A stretch of DNA of 64,000 nucleotides, from positions 27,178 through 91,177 of the forward strand of contig ARYC01000327.1 of assembly GCA_000711775.1 (NCBI GenBank), written 5' to 3'. Positions within the stretch are counted from its first letter, which is position 1. Each line of letters starts with the position of its first letter. This DNA is from Oxytricha trifallax (taxonomy: Eukaryota; Ciliophora; Spirotrichea; Sporadotrichida; Oxytrichidae). Position numbers and translations under genes: made by a program. Of the stretch, positions 49,542 through 60,199 are shown piece by piece. The notes beneath the pieces are model-generated. The model searched no databases and was not told the origin of the DNA. It saw nothing but the letters and a program-made list of their open reading frames with translations.

Positions 49542-50025
49542 TCATTAAAATACAATGGTAAAATCCAAAGAATCAACAGATTTTGTAAGATGTGAGATTA
49601 ATTCATCATAAGTCTGCCAAAAATGTATTTTAATCTAGTATTCAGAACTTAAGTAAAAGATTTCATAACTCTCTAGAGCGCTGCTAGATATTTGGATAAT
49701 CTACTAAATGTATTTTTGGATTAGCTCTCAACATTTACTCATGTTTGCATTATTCTCAGTAAAGATAAATTTAATTTGCAGGCAAAATTAAATGAAGAGG
49801 CTTAACATTAATTATATATAACTGAAAGGAGAATTTCTTGTGGCTAAATGAACTTAAAACAAATATTTAAAGATGTCGAAAATGCATATGATCAAGCTCA
49901 TTTTAAAGAAAACTTATCAGAAATTCAAAACTAAAATAGAAAAAATATCATAAAAAAAACCTGTCAATTGCTAGACACACTTCTAAACTGTGATCGATCA
50001 ATCTTAAGAAATATTAAATATTTAT
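49542..50025 (-). CDS. Unassigned gene, C-terminal part
   Basis: A minus-strand frame reads ELIQKYIQQIIQISSSALES, YEIFYLSSEYQIKIHFWQTY and DELISHLTKSVDSLDFTIVF, then Gln and TGA 49542-49544. The same frame continues upstream with one TGA (about 49730) just before ELIQK. A GT...TTGAG intron of about 85 nt would remove that TGA. Another coding-like piece (LRLIDHSLEVCLAIDR) lies near 49.95-50.02 kb. No family recognised; the gene diverges from the plus-strand gene at 50537. Confidence 0.5.
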
Positions 50026-50536
50026 AATAAAGATTTATTTTTTTTCTAATATATTTAATCCTACTTATATTATTGAAATTTTAATCTAAAAGTAAAGAAA
50101 ATTTATATTTATTTAATTTTATAGAGTCTTTTTTCAAACATTTATCAAATTTACTTAAAAATTTTAATGTAATTTTATATGTTTTTACTTTTGTACTCAA
50201 TTTAGATTAACAATAAATATTTCATTTTTTAACATCTTTTTAATACAAATATATGACTTTTTATTCATCATTCTATTATTATAGTTCTCGAATAAATACA
50301 TTTTTTATTTATTTTATGGAGAAAAAAAAATTATAAAAATTATTATATTTATAAGATAAAAAAATTGTTTAAATTAAATACAAATCTTACATACAATTAT
50401 TGGACTTTAATTTAAAATTCCTATTTTTATTAAGAATATCAATTTTTATTTTATTTTACATAAAATTAATTTAATGATTAAAACAGATATGAAAATCTAA
50501 AATTATATTAATATTAATCAATAATAAAGTTTACTA

Positions 50537-51475
50537 ATGGATTCTTTTAAAAGTTTTTATTCAAAGGAATTTACTGAGGATCAAAGCCTATATACTATGG
50601 GCTTAGATCAATTAAAAAAGTTTAACTATCAAGAGAAAGTTAAAAGAATAGAGAAGAGATAAGAATTAATAAGGGTTATATAATTTGATTAAAAGATTTT
50701 AATAGTTAATTATTAATTTTAAATTATTGATAATATCTAAAATTTTTGCTAAATGCTTACATTTGTTCAATTTGCTATTTACCATTTTGTTTTGCAAGAA
50801 TCGACTAAAACAAATAAAGATTGAGTCAAGATTATTTTTTATAAATATCAATATATGCTATTTTATTTAAAAGTTTTAAATTATAGATCCATCTATTTAT
50901 TTCATTAACTCTTAAAATAATGCTGAAGAATAAGTAATTTCTCAAAACCATTAATAAAAGATATGCACTTTGTGCTTTTAAGTATAATTGAAAGAATAGT
51001 AAAAACTTTAAGAAAAATAAGCTAAATAATCAAGAATTCTTACCTCAAAATACTTTGTGAATAACTTTATTGATGATGAAAACATATACTTATTAAATAT
51101 ATTTTAAATATAAATTTCCTTTTAGTAATTATTAATCATATACAAACAATTCTAAAGATAATATGTCATTAGAATATAAAAAGAGTTGAGAATGTTAATG
51201 AATAAGTAAATCGAAGAATATTATAATTTTTATGAATTATAATATTTATTAGACTTTTAATTTAAAAACAAAAATATCCACAAATTGCCAAAGACTAGGA
51301 CAGTGAGTTACTTTATCGATATGGTCTATATTTTAAAATTAAATTATTTAAAATATTTAAATTATTCTATTTAGAATCCCAAACTATAATTGTTTCTTCA
51401 ATTCTTAATAGGGAAATAGTTGTATAAATTATAATTTATTTATGGGATAGTTCTCATGGATAAAAATTATAATGA
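50537..51475 (+). CDS. Unassigned small gene
   Basis: Begins at ATG 50537 with MDSFKSFYSKEFTEDQSLYT and KVKRIEKRQELIRVIQ. A second block (50922 to about 51095) reads VISQNHQQKICTLCFQVQLK and SKYFVNNFIDDENIYLL. A third (about 51195-51355) reads KQIEEYYNFYELQYLLDF and KLPKTRTVSYFIDMVYILKL. A last block from about 51376 reads ESQTIIVSSILNREIVV to TGA 51473-51475. Blocks are separated by short A/T pieces that could be introns or IESs. The helical, cyclin-like rhythm of the last part (DMVYILK, ESQTIIVSSIL) is suggestive only. Nearly all Gln codons are TAA or TAG. Confidence 0.55.
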
Positions 51476-51551
51476 AAATCAAATATATTTAATAATTAAA
51501 ATAGTAAATTTTATAAGGAAATATCATTTATTAATTTTGTTTTAATTTAGT

Positions 51552-51952
51552 TAGGGGGGAAGTTTCCTGCCCCCAACATTAAATTTTATGTTTTTTGAAT
51601 TAATTTTAATAGAACAATAAATTTCAATTTCAATTACCAGAATCATGTACTATACAACGTTTATTATTATATAATTTTCAAGGTACATAATTATTCTTTG
51701 TCAAATTATATATTATTAACAAGGCTAAAATAAGTGTTTTTTATTAATAATTAATGTAATTTTCATTAAATTTTAAATTCATTATCAAGGTAGAAATGAT
51801 ATTTGAAGCTAAATTAAAAAAAACTACATCATAATTGATGATAAAGATTCTTTGAAAATTATAAAAATTACATATTTTTATGTATGGGGCAGGAAACTTC
51901 CCCCCTAGGGTGCATATAAAATTTTGGGGCAGGAAACTTCCCCCCCCCCATT
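51552..51952. mobile_element. G-rich inverted-repeat element, copy 2
   Basis: Left end AGGGGGGAAGTTTCCTGCCCC pairs with GGGGCAGGAAACTTCCCCCCT at about 51888-51907. The right terminal word then occurs a second time (51925-51951) after 17 bp, as if two right ends were stacked. The interior is A/T without a gene. It shares its end with the 16.09-kb element, so a family is defined. Confidence 0.75.
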
Positions 51953-52050
51953 TAGTTTATTATTATCATTTATTTATGATTTTATTTCTTAATTCACTTT
52001 TATAATAAACTATTTTGAAATAAATTCTGACTTATATTTTGTTATAGACA

Positions 52051-52742
52051 TAAAAATTTTTGGCTAAGGTGACAAACACTCACCCCCCATAAGGTATACT
52101 TTTAAATGTGTACTATGATAGAACTCGACCTCCTGAGTAAACTTTTCTTAAGGACTGATTGTGGCCGGGTTTTAGTTTTCGAGATATCACACTGGCTAAG
52201 ACCAAAATTTACATGTAAAAACATTAAATTTGGCTTTGAAAAAATTTTGAAATTTTTCTAAAAAATATCTTAATTTCCATAAACTGATAAATTTTAAGAT
52301 TATGAGGAATTATTTTGAGCATAAAATGTTTTCTGAAAATTTTTATCAAGATCTTGCCTATAAAAATCATCATTAATCTTCATACATATTAATTGGCTAA
52401 TTTAAAATATATATGAGGATTAATGATGATTTTTATAGGCAAGATCTTGATAAAAATTTTCAGAAAACATTTTATGCTCAAAATAATTCCTCATAATCTT
52501 AAAATTTATCAGTTTATGGAAATTAAGATATTTTTTAGAAAAATTTCAAAATTTTTTCAAAGCCAAATTTAATGTTTTTACATGTAAATTTTGGTCTTAG
52601 CCAGTGTGATATCTCGAAAACTAAAACCCGGCCACAATCAGTCCTTAAGAAAAGTTTACTCAGGAGGTCGAGTTCTATCATAGTACACATTTAAAAGTAT
52701 ACCTTATGGGGGGTGAGTGTTTGTCACCTTAGCCAAATTTTT
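52051..52742. mobile_element. Near-perfect 0.69-kb palindrome
   Basis: From AAAAATTTTTGGCTAAGGTG to CACCTTAGCCAAATTTTTA the two arms (each about 330 bp) are almost exact inverted copies. They include CACTCACCCCCCATAAGG and its inverse, and TGATTGTGGCCGGGTTTTAG and its inverse. The centre near 52385-52412 has an unpaired spacer of only about 25 bp. No ORF is conserved. A diverged relative lies at 18866-19404. The arms are too similar to be old unless gene conversion keeps them equal. Confidence 0.9.
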
Positions 52743-52744
52743 AT

Positions 52745-53415
52745 TTATCAGTTTGAAGTTTATGAAATTTTAAAACATCTCTGCATAAATCAATAATTTC
52801 ATAGATTTTACATTTTCAAATAAATGGTATAATCAATTATTTTATCCTATATTATTTTTTAAATTCTAGAAATTAAAATTAAACTTTAATTAATTGTAAA
52901 TTTTAATGGAATATTTTATTATACTATATACAAAAACAATCAATTTAAAAAAGATTGAAAAGTATAAAAATATTTAATTTGAAGGAAGATCTGAAATTTA
53001 ATATTTTAGGAATGTGGATATTTCATTATTACCAAAATTTTATTGATAAATTTAATTAGTTAATATAAAAAAGTTTACTAGAATAAGCAGGATTTATATA
53101 TGAAAGTGTAATAGATCTATTTAATATCATTCATACAGTATGTCCTCATCTCAGATTTAAATTTATTCATAAATTAATATAAAAAAATTAAAAATATACT
53201 ATTAACTAAAATTTGGTTCTTATGATAATTGGGAGCGAATTATGTACTCTATTAAACCAATAGCAGATAATCCATTAATTTATCAGTTTTTATTTAATAC
53301 ATGAATTTATTTATAAGATGATTATAGGATAATTTATATACAATTATCAGTTCTTAATCGAGTATATCGGTATAGATTTATTTTAGTAAATTTATATTAG
53401 AGATTAGAGATTTTA
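52745..53415. other. AT-rich spacer
   Basis: Between two mobile elements; no feature supported. Confidence 0.5.
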
Positions 53416-53420
53416 TAAGT

Positions 53421-54785
53421 ATGGGTGTTGACGTCAGGACGTCCCAGGTGACGTCATGACGTCCCAACTCATGAATATTAAAATAATCAATACCCCAAAA
53501 CCCCATAATTGTTTATATGTGTTATATTGATTAGAGTAGTATTGGGGATAGGCGACTCTTTTTGATTAATTTCATCTTGGTGTTAGATTCAATGTTATTT
53601 TTTATTATCAGGACGGAGAATTTATTCTTTTATTTATATCATCACTACATGTGGATAACTGTTATGGAGATATTTATCATGTAAAATAATAAAATGAAAT
53701 CTCATTATTTTGGCTTAGTTATATAAATAAACTTTTTAAATTTTAATAAACTCCTTCTTATAATTCTTTGATACTCCATTTTTTCATTTTTGAAATTCTT
53801 TTGTAATAATATAGTTTTAGTATTTTAGTAAATGATACCAACTAGGCTTTGAATTATATTAAAACTATTCCATTAAAACTTCAATATTATATAACATGGA
53901 TCTAATTAAGTTTTGGTATTATTAAAGTGATGTACCAATTAAGCTTAAAAGGATTTAGTTCTAGAACTTATTAAATTAAAACATATATAGTGCTAATTTA
54001 ATGGAATTAAATTGGTAAAAATAAGGAAATAAAGCTATGAAACATGTTACTCTTTTGTTAAAACCTTCTCCATTTCGTTAAAGAGTTTACCTCCTATAAG
54101 ATGTATATAAGAGGTACAAGAATTTATAGAAATTTTAATACTTATTTTTGAGATTTAAATCCATTTATAATACTTTTGGTTCTTAGAGATTATAAGATTG
54201 ATGCTATTAATCACCTTAAAATCACTCATTTTAAGAATATTTTTATTTAAATTTTATTTAATTTACTTTTTTGTCTTTGGTTAAACATATTTTAATTAAG
54301 AACTCAATATAAAAGAAATTAAAGTATTGAATTTAATTTGAAAATAATTTACGTTGAAAATTTCAAAAAAGTTGAGCATTATTATATCACAAATTTTTAA
54401 AAATGATTCAATCATTGATTTCCATAAAAATAATCATTAAAAGTGATAACAAACGAGAAAAATGAATAAAATAATAAATGTCAATCAAAATTTTCTTTTA
54501 TTAAAAAAAGTGTTTTACCATATACATAATCATGAGATAATTATAATTTGATTATAGAAATAGATCATAACAAATTTTCATATTTAATTAACTAGTGTAA
54601 AAATGATACTTCCTAAAAAAAGGGAATCTAGTCTCTAACAATAACCTATCATCAATAGAACACTTATTAATTTTATCATGTGGTAGGATTTTGGAATTTA
54701 TTATTCTATGTTTTATATGTTGGGACGTCTTGACTACCCTGGGACGTCCTGATCGTACCTGGGACGCCCTGACGTCAACACCCAT
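53421..54785. mobile_element. 1.36-kb element with GACGTC inverted ends
   Basis: Left end ATGGGTGTTGACGTCAGGAC is inverse to the right end GACGTCAACACCCAT. Both ends contain short tandem units of about 20 bp around GGGACGTC: two at left, three at right (54721-54779). AAGT flanks both sides (53417-53420 and 54786-54789), consistent with a 4-bp target duplication. The interior is A/T-rich without a recognisable transposase. It contains CCCCAAAACCCC at 53493-53504. Transposon superfamily not assigned. Confidence 0.8.
53493..53504 (+). repeat. Telomere-type C4A4 repeat
   Basis: CCCCAAAACCCC, one and a half units of the spirotrich telomere repeat, lies 72 bp inside the left end of the GACGTC element. 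In TBE transposons such repeats are at the very ends; here the position is internal. Confidence 0.6.
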
Positions 54786-54831
54786 AAGTATTTAAATATG
54801 AGATTTAGTTCATTCGTTAAATGAGTAGACA

Positions 54832-55560
54832 ATGATTATTAATGAAAAAGCTTCTTAAATCTTATTTGAGGATATTGAAAAAATAGATTAATGGGAATTA
54901 TTCATGAATTTTGATGAATAACTTTTGATAGATGGAAATATAATTGAAGCAAACATCGGGTTTAGAAATGCGAAGATCATCAAATATCTTTCTAATTTTA
55001 ATTAAAAATAAGACTGATTATATAAAATATATTAAATTGAAAAAATGGCTTACACAAATTTGGAAGAAAAAATCAAAAATAGATAGAGTTTATCGTTGTC
55101 GTTTCCCTTTTTTTCATCTTTAGAGAGTGTTCAGTCAAATTTATTTAAACTTTTTTATATTAGATAGACATGGTCCTCATTCCAATAAGTATGAAATTTA
55201 AGATAAGCATTCCACCGACATTTAGTCAGTAACTTTTAATTATCTTAAATTTAAACTAGAGATCGTTAACTCTAATCATTTTTAACTACCACAAAAATTA
55301 TAATTAATGTTCAATAATATCATTCTAAACTCCCTATTTTATTAAGAGTTTCAACTAATATTATGTTAATATCTTATTAATGAAGTTGAAAAAGTACATC
55401 CAGGTAGATCAAAAGACTACATCTTTGATAAACAAAATATTTATAATGAATAAGGAGAGTTTATGGTTCATTCTAAATGTTTGTTCAAACTTTTTGAACC
55501 TAAAATTTATCAAGAAAGTAACATACATATTAATTCATATTAAATATTTTTAATTATAAC
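54832..55560 (+). CDS. Unassigned gene with one frame change
   Basis: ATG 54832 opens MIINEKASQILFEDIEKIDQ, WELFMNFDEQLLIDGNIIEA and NIGFRNAKIIKYLSNFNQ, ending at TGA 55015-55017. The adjacent frame then continues with DYIKYIKLKKWLTQIWKKK, IDRVYRCRFPFFHLQRVFSQ and FFILDRHGPHSNKYEIQDKH. Later it has NEVEKVHPGRSKDYIFDKQN and FMVHSKCLFKLFEPKIYQES, fading near 55.56 kb. The frame change near 55010 may be a short interruption, an indel or decay. It starts 46 bp after the GACGTC element and could be its neighbour or cargo. Family not recognised. Confidence 0.5.
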
Positions 55561-55564
55561 TAAT

Positions 55565-56200
55565 AAAAACAAGATAAATAGCAAAATGACTGAAAGCTTT
55601 TTCATATAACTTATTTAATAAATAATTGTTTTAATAAGCAGCTATATTCAAATAATTTAGCAATTTTAATAAATATATATTTCATATTTCATTTTTTGGG
55701 TGCAAATTAATGATAAAATAAGTTAAATGAAAGTATTGTAATATATTTAAAAAAGAAATTAATTTTTAGAAGAAGAATATTATTTATACTTTTTATAAAA
55801 ATATTAATTTATAATTATAAAAAAAATAATACAAAAAATAGATTTTTTGTCTTTAATTTTTAATAAATTATTAAGATTTAAAAAAAATGAATTAAATTAA
55901 TATTTTATTAACATTTTAGCTTATATTTTTATATAAAAATGTTTGAAAGGATTTTATTTATTAATTATATTTATAACTTGTAAAGGAAAGTATTCAAACC
56001 CCAAAGATTTATGTTTTTACATGGGTAATTTGAACATTTTTTATAACCATAAACATTTCTTTAATTTATTTGGATTTAATGGAAGTTCATAATTAATTAT
56101 TATGTAAATGTAAGAAATTATAGCTATTTCTTATCCGATATTCCTTGTTTTAATTTTATCTCTTAGATTATAGCTTATTCTAAATAAATATTAATGCATT
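55565..56200. other. AT-rich spacer
   Basis: Runs of A and T with no supportable feature. The preceding plus-strand frame stays open but loses protein character. Confidence 0.5.
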
Positions 56201-56207
56201 TGTAATT

Positions 56208-56880
56208 TCAATTTTGCTCTCTTTTACTGTGAAATTCAGAAATTAAAATGTAAATATATGATAAGATTAACAAATTTGCTTATTAATTTATAAAATAACT
56301 ATATTTGTTAAAGAAAATTAAATTTTGTGAGACCTCAACAATCATTAATCTCGAGCATAATAAATGATTCTATAATTTCTGTATTACTGCAAAAATTGCA
56401 CATCTTTTTTGGAGTTTAGTAGAATTAAATTTGTAAAATTAAAGTCTTTGCGAAAACTTAGCGAGAATAGCATGAGTTTATATCTTAACCTTTTAGTCAT
56501 AAACTTCTATATTACTATACCTCTTGTACCAAGACCTTGATATAAAGGTATTGAATGTAAATACTGCCTCATCAGCGTGTATGAACTTTATATTATGCTC
56601 TTAAGACCTCTGCATTTAATCGAATATATAATTTAAATTAGTCTTATAAAATGGAACATTAAAGTCAATCACTCTCTTAATGCGATTGACTGTCTTGTAA
56701 GATATTCCGTTCTTTTTATATATGTTAGCTATCGATTAAGCAGAGATATGAAGCTCAGGAAATTGGCGATGAAACATCACAGCTCTCTAAGCCAAAGAGA
56801 AATGAGCCCAATATTTGAGAGTCTTATCATTAATTATACGGTTTATTTAATTTACGAGAATTTTTAGTGCTTAGAGGCTT
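56208..56880 (-). pseudogene. DDE transposase fragment (TBE/Tc1-like)
   Basis: The frame runs from about 56880 to TGA 56208-56210. It reads KTLKYWAHFSLAQRAVMFHR, then a helix-turn-helix-like part (SIANIYKKNGISYKTVNRIK) and IKFIHADEAVFTFNTFISRS WYKRY. The HADEAVFTFN motif carries the first catalytic Asp and is like the Tc1/mariner-type 42-kDa transposase of Oxytricha TBE elements. After NIEVYDQKVK the sequence loses similarity, and the second Asp (DNAP-type) and Glu motifs do not appear before the stop. It is a truncated or frame-shifted relic; its missing half has the counterpart seen at 63.5-64 kb. Confidence 0.65.
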
Positions 56881-57169
56881 AGAAGGAAATTTCAAAGTCT
56901 TTAAATTTAATTCTAATAATTAGCATGATCAAAGTGAATGAATTGATAAAGATTTTAAATATGTTTGCTATACATGAGATTTTAGTTGTTAATCAAAATG
57001 TAATATTCTATTCCCACTTTATAAATTTTTTTTGGGTGTTTATTGTAAAATAAAAATAGAACAAATATTTATAAAATGCATATATTTTCAAATTAAATAA
57101 GTCTTTATTTTTTATTGAAGTAAGAAGTTCAAGTTTTTAAAATAAATACAATTAATCACTTTTTTATTA

Positions 57170-57517
57170 AATTAAAGACAATTAACTTATTGAAAATCTA
57201 GACAGTATGGTATTTGTTTAATAAAAAAATTCAAATTAGTTGAGACCTTGTAATTGGCAGTACTAGTTTATGTAATCACTGAAGCTGGATAAGTTTATTT
57301 ATATTTCTGTAATAATTAAAGAAAGAAATAAAATCACATAGGAGTAATATTCAATTAATCTCTACGATCAACCAAATAGTAATGCCAATTTTAAATTCAG
57401 CTAATTTTTTATCGATAAAGTATCTGCATAGTTTTAATGATTGACATAGTAAACTGTCACTATTTAAATCAATTAACTCTTTACTTTATATAATTCTAAT
57501 GTATGTATACCTACAAA
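57170..57517. mobile_element. Palindromic element family A, worn copy
   Basis: Contains TAGACAGTATGGTATTTG, TTCAAATTAGTTGAGAC, TTGTAATTGGCAGTACTAG and, inverted, AATGCCAATTTTAAATTCAGCTAAT, which match the family A arms. The outer right end (ATGTATGTATACCTACAA) is recognisable; the left end is not. Heavily mutated. Confidence 0.6.
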
Positions 57518-57519
57518 TA

Positions 57520-58255
57520 AATTTGATGTTAAATATAATATTTAACTTAGAAGAATATCATCTTGTTATTAGAATTTTATCCTAGTAACTAATAATTTTT
57601 TTTATATAAGTTTTGATTTTATGCTATAAAATTATAATGATAAAGAATTTTGTAATTATTTTCTCAATTTTAACTTAGGAAATATAAAATTATATTTTAA
57701 TTCAGCAATAAATGAAGTGTTAATAAACTATAAAAGTTTTATTATGAAAGAACTTAAATAACCTTTAAGGTAATTCATATAATGAATAAATTAATTAAAT
57801 TGAAATTTACATTGAAAAATTATTTCAATATTAGATTTAATATAAATAATACGAAATAAAAAATAATTAAAATAATTATAATTCAAGGAAAAATTTAATA
57901 AATTTACAATATTTTAAGATAATATGAATCAAAATTACATAGCTCAAATTTAATATAAGTATGAACTTTCCAATAGATATTTGATCATATTAATTTATAT
58001 AATTTAGTCCTTATAATTTTTCTTAGTTCTATAAAATATGAATTAAAATATAAAAGAAAAAAGTTGCATAATTATATTTATAATTAATATCACTTTAATA
58101 TTTTATATTAAGAGCCTTAAAAAGTTTATTGATTTTGATTATTATTACTAAAAAATTTGTATAACAATGCAACTATTTTTTAATTCTTGATATGATTCCT
58201 GAAGCTTCTGAACTTATATTATTTAAAATATATTTAATTTATAATATAAAAAATA
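57520..58255. other. AT-rich spacer
   Basis: No supportable feature. Confidence 0.5.
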
Positions 58256-58264
58256 TAATTTGAA

Positions 58265-58510
58265 TTTATATTAGATGTTTAAGATTACTTTAAATCCTAC
58301 AAACCTGAAAGCGACAATCAACCAAGTTAAAATTAAGATTAACCATATCACAAGACTTTGACACAAGCAATTGTTTAATAAATTAGGAAAGACAGAGAAT
58401 TTAAAATGTAGAAAATTAAAGAATATTAGAAGAATATTCTCAACAATCATGATTAATAAGATTAAAAATTGATTAATAATGAAGGCTCCATTCAAGATGT
58501 GCTTGAATTA
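58265..58510 (-). CDS. Possible membrane-protein piece
   Basis: A minus-strand frame reads GAFIINQFLILLIMIVENIL, then a short polar part and CQSLVIWLILILTWLIVAFR, giving two hydrophobic segments. No start or partner block is evident, and A/T-rich DNA easily encodes hydrophobic runs. It lies downstream of MATE copy 2 on the same strand but does not match the MATE C-terminus, which is at 58971. Confidence 0.25.
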
Positions 58511-58970
58511 ATTCCTGAACATAATTTTTATAATAATATTTATAAATACCTATAAAATTGAAATTAATTTATGGATTCGAATATTACTTTTATATAATTA
58601 ATTTTAATTAAAAAATATATAAATCTAATAATGTAAACATGCATATAATGTGAAACTGCTAAAAATATTACTAAAAGGATTATTAAAATCTAATTTATCA
58701 CTTTCTAGGGATGAAATATTTTAAAAGATTAGAAAAAACTTAGATTAATCAGAAATTGAAGTTTTGAAAGAATTTACTCTGTAATTCTGATTACATAGAA
58801 TATAATCAATTTATTACAAATTTATTCAGTATTTAATTGACGATTAATTAAAAAAGTTTATCATTTATAAATTTTTTTATTTTTAAAAACAGATCTTTAT
58901 ATATTGCAATTAATATCTCAAAATAAATTGATTAAGTGACTTTATAGTAAAAAACAAATTAAATAAATTT

Positions 58971-60196
58971 TCATGTAAATTTATTCTTTTCTTTTAGTCT
59001 TCTTTCTTCACTTTCCTAAATGATTACTCTCCAATCTTATTTTACTATGAGGCAATAAACTAAATTTGATTTAAATTAAAAATAATCAATTATAATAAAT
59101 TCACTCTTATTAATATAAGTTTAGTAACATACTGAATTGAAAAAATGAGCTAAAGTTGGTCCAAACCATAGTGCTTCTATGCCAGCTTTGTAATAAAACA
59201 CCTGGGTGGCGCTTATAGAAATTCCAATAACCCAAAAGCCAATTATAAATAAAAAAGTGACCGTATTTATAATGTATAATTATTTTCAAACTTATATTGT
59301 TAAATTAGTGTGAAGATAGACCCCTTGCCCTGTCTACCAATACCAGATATGATACCTGAACCAATACATTAGATACATTCAAAGAATATGTAGAAGCCAA
59401 TCAAAACGAAAGCTTTTTGGACTAATGATCTTACTTCTTCTTACTCAGTAAATAATTAGGATCAATTTTTCATTATTTTTAAAAAGATTTTTAATGGTTT
59501 ATTAAGATATCTAAACAAAAATTAATTTCAAATTTTCCTCTCAATACATTGCTTGATTAATTAATAATAGTGAAACAGTTAAATTAATATATTAATTAAC
59601 CGAATGAACGAACATCTTTAAATTTTAACTAAATATAATGATCATATTTCCAAATATAACCATGGTTAATACACTAAGAATACCCCACGCACTAGCTGTA
59701 ATAGTACACCACAAAGCGTAAGTCTTAGCACCTTGTAAGTTCCTTTTGCCAATCATATTTCCCACTGAGATTGAAGTCGCTTGAGAGAGACCTACTGGTA
59801 TCATGTAAAACATTAAAGTTATATTTCTGCATACTGTTTGAGCTGCCATTACACTCGTAGTCATAAAGCTATTGCATAGTAATAACAAATTTAGGGAATT
59901 AACATGTAGTTGATTTAGTAGAAAGATTTAATTAGTTAATACTCATGAAGGTGAACATGTCAAAAGCCCACCAAGTCCAAATAATCATGGTCATTGCATA
60001 CAGACTCATTTTGAATTATGGCATGAGATTTCTATAACAATCAGGGTCTCTAAGTGAAACCATATGCTTGTTAAACTATATAATTTTAACAAATGATTGA
60101 AATCTAAACCCCAATACGTATGTGCATAAGAATTTGATAAGTGCGTAAACGAATTTAATTAAATGTGTTAATACGAAATAACGTGGATTATAAAAT
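58971..60196 (-). CDS. MATE family transporter, copy 2, N-part missing
   Basis: Five blocks. PRYFVLTHLIKFVYALIKFL to MVSLRDPDCYRNLMPQFKMS and TWWAFDMFTFMS (59.93-60.20 kb); then AAQTVCRNITLMFYMIPVGL and SQATSISVGNMIGKRNLQGA (59625-59888). Next ECIQCIGSGIISGIGRQGKG (59.3-59.45 kb), then FIIGFWVIGISISATQVFYY (59.13-59.27 kb), and the tail YCLIVKQDWRVIIQESEERR to TGA 58971-58973. Every block aligns with MATE copy 1 in the same order, so the two are paralogues. The first half (as in copy 1, up to the GIQGIAIAV segment) is not found upstream; DNA beyond about 60.2 kb belongs to a transposon. Either the remaining blocks lie beyond the transposon or elsewhere (scrambled), or the gene is broken. Confidence 0.8.
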
Positions 60197-60199
60197 TAA

